From assembly GCA_964386465.1 (NCBI GenBank), contig CAYLTU010000037.1, positions 1-28,179 of the forward strand: a DNA stretch of 28,179 bases, in the 5' to 3' direction. The notes beneath the pieces are model-generated. The model was not told the DNA's origin. It saw only the letters and a list, made by a program, of their open reading frames with translations, and did no database searches. Position numbers and translations under genes: made by a program. The stretch is from GCA-2717185 sp964386465. Lineage in GTDB: Bacteria > Pseudomonadota > Alphaproteobacteria > UBA8366 > GCA-2717185. This document shows, piece after piece, positions 23,231 through 28,179 of the stretch (position 1 is its first letter; every line of letters starts with the position of its first letter).

Positions 23231-24426
23231 TACTTCTTGCGCCAGTCCTGATGAAGCCGTTCGAGAACCAAGTCGGTATTAATCGGGGTCATATGATACT
23301 TATCGTGAAACGCATCAGGCTTGCCTCGAAACTTGTATATGTGTGATGCGTCAAGAACCGTATTCACGTTTTCGAATTCCGCTTGTAGACTCTTTAAAAA
23401 TTCCTTCAGTTCGTTGAGGTGTTCGACATAATTAGTGTGTTTTACGAGAAGATCGTAAAAGTAGGGGTGTGTCGGCAGCATGATGATACCGACCTCGATA
23501 TTTCGGCTATGCAGAAGCGCGATCGTTTCCCGGAAGAGCGCGAAGTCCTCAGGCTGCATCCTGTCCCCAGGTAAGAAGTTCACGACATCGTCGAGCCGAA
23601 TATAGTGCGACGCCGTTACATTTCGCCTTGCTTCGCTGAGTGAGTTTGGGTCCGTGTTATACGTCGACCGTTCGACGGCGCGCCGATACAAATCGTTTAT
23701 TTCAGGCGGCAAAAAGGGATCCGCTTCAATTTTTGATAGCGGTCGACTCGTGCCGTCTATATTGAATCGAGGGTTCGATTCCAACGCTCGAACCTGCCTG
23801 CGACGGAACCCATTTTTCCTGACCATGCGTGCCATGATGCGCATGTTCTGGATCGTCAGACTGTCGAGCAGTCTGCTTACCTGATAGCGCAAGTCTGAAT
23901 ATTCGGGCAGGTATTTCGCTAGGTTTTTTGTGACGATCAACCGGCGGCGGTATTGCGAGAGCAGAGGCGGCCCGCGTTGGTCGTCGGCGAAGGTCCATGG
24001 CTCGACACCCAAAATGACGACTTTTGGCGCAGCGCTCAGATCGTGAACGATGAAGTTCGTCCAACTCCACAGATCCTCGGCACGGCCCCAATAGGATCCG
24101 AGATTAAAGGCGTTTTGGGTGTCGAAAAATCGATTCAGCGTACGAGGCTGAAACGGCAGCATATTCGACGAACCGATAATCCAGGCATCTGGCAGCTCCT
24201 CTCGCGGCAGCTTAAGTAAATACGCGGCCTTTGCTCGGCGTGCATTGTAGGTTTCGAACTGGCCGGTAGTGCCGAAATATCCGAACGGATTAATATAGAT
24301 AGAGGCTATAATCAGCCCTGTCGCGAGGATGAATACCGTTCCGAAAAACCCGATAACAAACCGGGAAAAATTCTGCGGTGTGTCTTCGGTTATGGATGAA
24401 ATTGGCTCTTTTCGATAATCAACCAA
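23230..24426 (-). CDS. SGNH/AlgX-DltD-like MBOAT partner protein
   Basis: This is a 398-residue protein with one N-terminal membrane anchor (about residues 22-45) and an extracytoplasmic domain. Its SGNH-like elements are IIGSSNML (83-90), with the nucleophile probably in GSS, and the Asp375-x-x-His378 pair in HDKYHMTP. Such proteins (AlgX, AlgJ, DltD and relatives) complete the acyl transfer started by an MBOAT partner. Here the MBOAT gene follows with a TAATG overlap. The start is TTG at 24426, supported by AGGGA six bases upstream; no ATG is available nearby. It is the first gene of the long minus-strand operon and lies beneath the 24440-24465 inverted repeat. Assignment rests on motif pattern and partner; the exact subfamily is unsure. 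Confidence 0.85.
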   Translation of the reverse strand: MVDYRKEPISSITEDTPQNFSRFVIGFFGTVFILATGLIIASIYINPFGYFGTTGQFETYNARRAKAAYLLKLPREELPDAWIIGSSNMLPFQPRTLNRFFDTQNAFNLGSYWGRAEDLWSWTNFIVHDLSAAPKVVILGVEPWTFADDQRGPPLLSQYRRRLIVTKNLAKYLPEYSDLRYQVSRLLDSLTIQNMRIMARMVRKNGFRRRQVRALESNPRFNIDGTSRPLSKIEADPFLPPEINDLYRRAVERSTYNTDPNSLSEARRNVTASHYIRLDDVVNFLPGDRMQPEDFALFRETIALLHSRNIEVGIIMLPTHPYFYDLLVKHTNYVEHLNELKEFLKSLQAEFENVNTVLDASHIYKFRGKPDAFHDKYHMTPINTDLVLERLHQDWRKK

Positions 24427-24439
24427 GGCGCGTCCCTAG

Positions 24440-24465
24440 ATTTGTACTCATTGTTTGGTACAAAT
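24440..24465. promoter_or_regulatory. Inverted repeat just upstream of the glycan-modification operon
   Basis: ATTTGTAC (24440-24447) and GTACAAAT (24458-24465) are perfect 8-bp arms around a ten-base centre. They lie 13 bases before the TTG start of the first operon gene and next to its AGGGA ribosome binding site. Spacing and symmetry fit a dimeric regulator operator or a leader hairpin limiting translation. The rest of the 270-base gap to glmU is AT-rich and also holds TCACTAGTGA (24578-24587) and GTAAC-N5-GTTAC (24603-24617), consistent with a divergent control region. I could not place convincing -35/-10 boxes. Confidence 0.4.
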
Positions 24466-24696
24466 TCGTTCAAAGAAGCCGATTTTAGCGAGGGCATGAA
24501 CAGCTTGTTATAATTTTCTCAAAGTATTCATTGAAGTTCGTTAAGGCACATTTAACTACAGTCGTCGAATACTATTATCACTAGTGAATGGTGAAAATTG
24601 TTGTAACATTTCGTTACTGGCGATGCATGCACTGTCGTGCCAATTTGCGCAACCCACAGGTAAAGCCTCATTGGCCGTTCGTACGGAAAATCAACT

Positions 24697-26058
24697 ATGA
24701 ATAACGCTCAGGTCATGGTCGTCGTTCTGGCGGCGGGTAAAGGGACGCGGATGAAATCCGCGCGTTCGAAGGTTCTGCATCCAGTCGCAGGTCGGTCGTT
24801 GCTGGGCCACGTTCTCGACACGGCGACAGCTGTCGATCCGCAGCGGATCGTCGTTGTGACTGGGCCGGAAATGGCGGATGTAGAAGCGGCCGCTGCGCCG
24901 CACGACTTCGTTCTTCAGCCCGAACAACTCGGTACGGCTGACGCCGTTAAAGCGGCGCGCGGCTTGCTCGTCGACTTTGCGATGGGGACGGTGTTCGTTT
25001 TGTTCGCGGACACACCCTTCATCAGCTCCGATACGCTGAACGAAATGATCGCACGACGTGCACAGGGAGCCGGTGTCGTCGTGTTGGGATTTCGGCCGAA
25101 CGATCCCGGTGCCTATGGTAGATTGATCGTCGATGATTCGAACCGCCTGCAACGTATTGTCGAATTCAACGATGCCGACGATGATGAACGCGCGGTAACT
25201 TTATGCAATTCCGGTGTTATGGCGATCGATGCGGCGATTCTGTTTCGGCTTATCGATGCAGTCGACAACGTCAACGCAAAAGGTGAGTTTTATCTCACCG
25301 ATATCGTCGGCCTGGCGCGCGAGGACAACATCGACTGCGCCGTTGTTGAAGCGAACGCGGACGAGTTGCAGGGAATCAACAGCCGCGCGGATTTGGCGGC
25401 GGCGGAAGCGTTCTGGCAGGCGCGCCGCCGGAACGCTGTCATGGACGAAGGCGTCACGCTAAGCGATCCATCGACGGTATATTTCAGCCACGATACGCGC
25501 TTCGAACAGGACGTCGTCGTCGGGCAGAATGTCGTTTTCGGCCCGGGCGTCAGCGTGGAGCGCGGCGCGGAAATCAAGGCATTTTCCCATCTCGAAGGCG
25601 TCAAGGTGGGCGAGTCGGCTTCCGTCGGCCCCTTTGCACGGTTGCGGCCGGGCGCGGTACTGGGCCCCGGGGTGAAGGTCGGCAACTTCGTCGAGGTGAA
25701 AAACGCCATACTCGGCGAAGGCGCGAAAGCAAGCCATCTGTCCTATATCGGCGACGCCGAAATCGGTGCCGAAGCGAATATCGGAGCCGGTACGATCACC
25801 TGTAACTACGACGGCTACTTCAAGTACCGCACGAAGATCGGCGCGGGCGCCTTCATCGGATCGAACACCGCACTCGTTGCGCCGGTCTCCGTCGGCGAAG
25901 GCGCGATCGTCGGCGCGGGCAGCGTCATTACGGTCGATGTCGACAGCGACGCGCTGGCGCTCGGGCGCGGCAGGCAGGCAAATAAGGAAGGGCGGGCGGC
26001 TCAGATCAATGCCGAACTCTCCGCCAGAAAGAAACAAGAGAAAAAGGGCCAGAACTGA
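24697..26058 (+). CDS. glmU: Bifunctional UDP-N-acetylglucosamine pyrophosphorylase / glucosamine-1-phosphate N-acetyltransferase
   Basis: This enzyme acetylates glucosamine-1-phosphate and then joins it to UTP to give UDP-GlcNAc, the precursor of peptidoglycan, lipopolysaccharide and other amino-sugars. It has 453 residues. The N-terminal pyrophosphorylase domain contains LAAGKGTRMK (11-20), QLGTADAVKAA and FADTPFIS. The C-terminal left-handed beta-helix with hexapeptide repeats (from about 250) contains RPGAVLGPGVKVGNFVEVKNA, NIGAGTITCNYDG and AFIGSNTALVAPV, as expected for the acetyl-CoA-binding half. The stop is immediately followed by the glmS ATG with no gap. It is transcribed away from the glycan-modification operon from a shared 270-base region. 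It may supply that operon with UDP-GlcNAc. Confidence 0.98.
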   Translation: MNNAQVMVVVLAAGKGTRMKSARSKVLHPVAGRSLLGHVLDTATAVDPQRIVVVTGPEMADVEAAAAPHDFVLQPEQLGTADAVKAARGLLVDFAMGTVFVLFADTPFISSDTLNEMIARRAQGAGVVVLGFRPNDPGAYGRLIVDDSNRLQRIVEFNDADDDERAVTLCNSGVMAIDAAILFRLIDAVDNVNAKGEFYLTDIVGLAREDNIDCAVVEANADELQGINSRADLAAAEAFWQARRRNAVMDEGVTLSDPSTVYFSHDTRFEQDVVVGQNVVFGPGVSVERGAEIKAFSHLEGVKVGESASVGPFARLRPGAVLGPGVKVGNFVEVKNAILGEGAKASHLSYIGDAEIGAEANIGAGTITCNYDGYFKYRTKIGAGAFIGSNTALVAPVSVGEGAIVGAGSVITVDVDSDALALGRGRQANKEGRAAQINAELSARKKQEKKGQN

Positions 26059-27891
26059 ATGTGCGGCATCATTGGTATTATCGGCGTTCAACCGGCGGCG
26101 GAACTCCTCGTCGACGGCCTGAAGCGCCTTGAGTATCGCGGGTATGATTCCGCGGGGGTGGCGACGCTGGTGGGAGGTCAAATCGGACGCCGGCGGGCCG
26201 AAGGCAAGATTGTGAATTTGCAAGCCGTGCTCGATGGCGAACCGCTGGATGGCACGATCGGTATCGGTCATACACGCTGGGCGACCCATGGCCTGCCTAC
26301 CGAGAACAATGCGCATCCGCATGCAACGGACAAGGTTGCCCTGGTCCATAACGGCATCATCGAAAATTTTCAGAAATTGCGGGAGTCGCTAGCCAGCAGC
26401 GGGCGGGCGTTTGAAACCGAAACCGATACCGAAGCGGTCGTCCATCTGATTTCCAGCTATTTGGACGAGGGCATGACACCGGAAGAAGCCGTCGCGGAAG
26501 CGCTGCCCCGGCTGGAGGGCGCGTTTGCCCTCGTAATGATTTTTTCCGGTGAAGAAAACCTGATGATCGGCGCGCGCCGAGGCAGTCCGCTGGCGATCGG
26601 CTATGGCGACGGCGAGATGTATTTCGGATCGGATGCCTTGGCCTTGGCGCCGCTGACGCAGCGTATTTGCTACCTGGAAGAGGGCGACTGGGCCGTCATA
26701 GGCCGCGAGGACGCGCGAATTTTCGATGCCAACAACGACAACGCGCAACGCCCAATCGTCGAAACCGCCTTGTCCGGCGCCCTGATCGGCAAGGGCAACT
26801 ACCGCCACTTCATGCTGAAGGAAATCTACGAGCAGCCGACGGTCATCGGCGATACGCTGCACGGCGTGCTCAACCCGGCGACCAATACGATCACAATGCC
26901 GCCGCTGCCCTGCGATTTCACCAAGATCCCGCGCGTGACGATCAGCGCCTGCGGCACCGCCTATTATGCGGGGCTCGTGGCCAAATATTGGATGGAGCAG
27001 CACGCCCGGGTCCCGGTGGAGATCGACGTCGCTTCCGAGTTCCGCTACCGCGAAGCGCCGATGCCGGAGGGGGGGCTCGCCGTCTTCGTCAGCCAGTCGG
27101 GCGAGACGATGGATACCATCGCAGGTTTGCGCTATGCGCGTGAATGCGGACAGCACATCATCTCGGTCGTCAACGTGCCGGAATCGAGCATCGCACGCGA
27201 AAGCGATGCCGTCCTTCAGACCCATGCGGGTCCGGAAATCGGCGTCGCCTCGACGAAGGCGTTTACGACGCAGCTCACCGTGCTGGCCTGCCTGTCGATC
27301 GATATCGCGCGCGCGCGCGGCGCGATCAATGCGGAAAAGGAGCGCGTGCTGTCACACGCGCTCGCTGAAGTGCCAGGCCGCGCGCTCGAAGTTCTCAATC
27401 ATGACAAAGCAATAGAAGAACTTGCGCATATTTTAGTCGAAGCTCGCGACGTTCTCTATCTTGGCCGCGGTACCGCCTTTCCGATCGCCATGGAAGGCGC
27501 GTTGAAGCTGAAGGAAATTTCCTACATCCACGCCGAAGGCTATGCCGCGGGCGAGATGAAGCACGGGCCCATCGCGCTGATCGACGAGAACGTGCCGGTC
27601 ATCGTGATCGCGCCCGGCAACGACCCGCTGTTCGAGAAGACGGCGGGCAACGTGCAGGAGGTCATCGCGCGCGGCGGAAACGTCATCTTCTTCTCCGACA
27701 AGGACGGCGTCGCTCGCATGGAGAGCCAGGCTAAGCCAACCGCCAGTCTGATCCTGCCGGAAGTCGACCCCTTCGTCGCACCGATTCTCTACGCGATACC
27801 TGTGCAATTGCTGGCCTATCACACGGCGGTGCTAAAGGGTACCGACGTGGATCAGCCGCGCAATCTGGCCAAGAGCGTGACGGTGGAGTAG
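26059..27891 (+). CDS. glmS: Glutamine-fructose-6-phosphate aminotransferase (isomerizing)
   Basis: This enzyme makes glucosamine-6-phosphate from fructose-6-phosphate and glutamine, the first step towards UDP-GlcNAc. It has 610 residues. The glutaminase domain starts with the catalytic Cys (MCGIIGIIG) and has RLEYRGYDSAGVA and HTRWATHG. Two SIS sugar-isomerase domains follow (SACGTAYYAGLVAKYW, SQSGETMDTIAGL, and FLGRG-like YLGRGTAFPIAMEGALKLKE), and the protein ends in the invariant PRNLAKSVTVE. The ATG follows the glmU stop directly, so the two are one operon, translation probably coupled. No glmS ribozyme or leader is possible with this spacing. No terminator with a T-run is visible after the stop. 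Confidence 0.98.
   Translation: MCGIIGIIGVQPAAELLVDGLKRLEYRGYDSAGVATLVGGQIGRRRAEGKIVNLQAVLDGEPLDGTIGIGHTRWATHGLPTENNAHPHATDKVALVHNGIIENFQKLRESLASSGRAFETETDTEAVVHLISSYLDEGMTPEEAVAEALPRLEGAFALVMIFSGEENLMIGARRGSPLAIGYGDGEMYFGSDALALAPLTQRICYLEEGDWAVIGREDARIFDANNDNAQRPIVETALSGALIGKGNYRHFMLKEIYEQPTVIGDTLHGVLNPATNTITMPPLPCDFTKIPRVTISACGTAYYAGLVAKYWMEQHARVPVEIDVASEFRYREAPMPEGGLAVFVSQSGETMDTIAGLRYARECGQHIISVVNVPESSIARESDAVLQTHAGPEIGVASTKAFTTQLTVLACLSIDIARARGAINAEKERVLSHALAEVPGRALEVLNHDKAIEELAHILVEARDVLYLGRGTAFPIAMEGALKLKEISYIHAEGYAAGEMKHGPIALIDENVPVIVIAPGNDPLFEKTAGNVQEVIARGGNVIFFSDKDGVARMESQAKPTASLILPEVDPFVAPILYAIPVQLLAYHTAVLKGTDVDQPRNLAKSVTVE
27856..27891 (+). other. Tn7-type attachment region at the glmS 3' end (candidate)
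   Basis: The last 12 codons of glmS encode PRNLAKSVTVE and the stop, the same peptide as the region recognised by TnsD-type proteins in enterobacteria. The DNA differs from the enterobacterial form mostly at third positions. Tn7 relatives insert about 25 bases past the stop, here near 27916, and a recombinase-like ORF begins at 27950. No Tn7 end repeats are visible in the 288 bases left, so occupation is not shown. Confidence 0.4.
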
Positions 27892-27949
27892 TTTCCAACG
27901 TGGGTGTTATTCATCGTCAAATGAAGTAGATATCTATTTCTGTTTCGAT

Positions 27950-28179
27950 ATGGTTTTGAAGACTCGCAACCTTCTCGTTGCACCCTATTCTGACTATCAA
28001 CAGTTCCTTCACGATACCATCCAGAACCTTCACAATGAGGGTTTGGGGTATCGCAAGATTGCGGTCTGGTTGAATGAAAACGGATACAAGACCCCCAGAG
28101 GGAAACGGTTCTTCAACACTCACGTTTTCTCAATCCTCAAGAAAAAACGATTACGAGATGAACGTCTGAACCGTGAGGT
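27950..28179 (+). CDS. Recombinase-domain-like small protein, 3' end cut by window edge
   Basis: A partial ORF of 76 codons runs off the right edge. The segment LGYRKIAVWLNENGYKTPRG followed by KRFFNTHVFSILKKKRLRDE resembles the Recombinase domain (PF07508) of large serine recombinases, the part where a helix-turn-helix-like unit reads the attachment site. Here it follows a short N-terminus (VAPYSDYQQFLHDTIQNLHN) and there is no serine resolvase catalytic domain before it, so this is not a full recombinase. It may be a free-standing DNA-binding relative. The start ATG has no clear ribosome binding site. Codon use (many AAA, AAC and TTG codons) is less GC-rich than glmS, which suggests transfer. 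An overlapping minus-strand frame (28123-27917) is judged non-coding. Confidence 0.6.
   Translation, partial: MVLKTRNLLVAPYSDYQQFLHDTIQNLHNEGLGYRKIAVWLNENGYKTPRGKRFFNTHVFSILKKKRLRDERLNRE

Noticed and set aside
27917..28123. A 68-codon minus-strand frame at the right end
   Set aside because: It is antisense to the recombinase-like ORF, which has a recognisable motif; no ribosome binding site.
1..28179. CRISPR arrays, tRNA or rRNA genes, insertion sequences, phage genes
   Set aside because: No regularly spaced direct repeats, no TPsiC/anticodon-like cloverleaf sequence outside coding regions, and no transposase or phage protein was found.

Overview
The window looks like a chromosomal segment of a GC-rich alphaproteobacterium, probably Rhodospirillales-like. 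This is inferred from gene content and codon use; there is no rRNA or tRNA to anchor it. No phage, CRISPR array, insertion sequence or RNA gene was recognised. The right edge carries a fragment of a recombinase-like gene just downstream of glmS.

Left part (1-12.6 kb), mostly metabolism. It holds the glutamate synthase large subunit (gltB, minus strand, cut by the left edge), a small ATC-hydrolase family protein, an unrecognised 410-residue protein, a co-directional pair of acyl-CoA dehydrogenases, a glutathione S-transferase, radC, a class III CoA-transferase, and a NIPSNAP-cupin operon. The NIPSNAP-cupin operon has a readable promoter with a palindrome in its spacer.

Middle (12.7-15.8 kb): a type I secretion pair on the plus strand, made of a PrtD-like ABC exporter and an HlyD-like membrane fusion protein. 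A 32-codon ORF precedes the exporter. The HlyD gene is broken on paper by a one-base discrepancy at a G6 run, just after an ATG that overlaps the exporter stop. No RTX substrate and no TolC are in view.

Right part (15.8-24.4 kb): the most unusual region, a minus-strand glycan-modification operon. In transcription order it encodes an SGNH/AlgX-like protein, an MBOAT O-acyltransferase, a second SGNH/GDSL protein, an SxtJ-like membrane protein, a 49-residue DUF5989 protein, a NodU/TobZ-type carbamoyltransferase, a PIG-L deacetylase, and a fusion of a Gfo/Idh/MocA (WbpB-like) dehydrogenase with a WbpD-like hexapeptide acyltransferase ending in a Cys-rich tail. The inferred job is to acylate, carbamoylate and deacetylate an exported glycan or glycoconjugate and to make or modify a nucleotide amino-sugar. 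The SxtJ-DUF5989-carbamoyltransferase triad resembles sxtI/J/K of saxitoxin clusters and may be a conserved carbamoylation module.

Far right (24.7-28.2 kb): divergently transcribed glmU-glmS make UDP-GlcNAc and glucosamine-6-P, the likely feedstock for the neighbouring operon. The 3' end of glmS encodes the same terminal peptide that forms the Tn7 attachment site in enterobacteria, and a recombinase-like ORF starts about 60 bases downstream.

Three homopolymer runs (G6, A8, A9) sit at decisive points of three genes. They are either assembly errors or candidate slippage sites.
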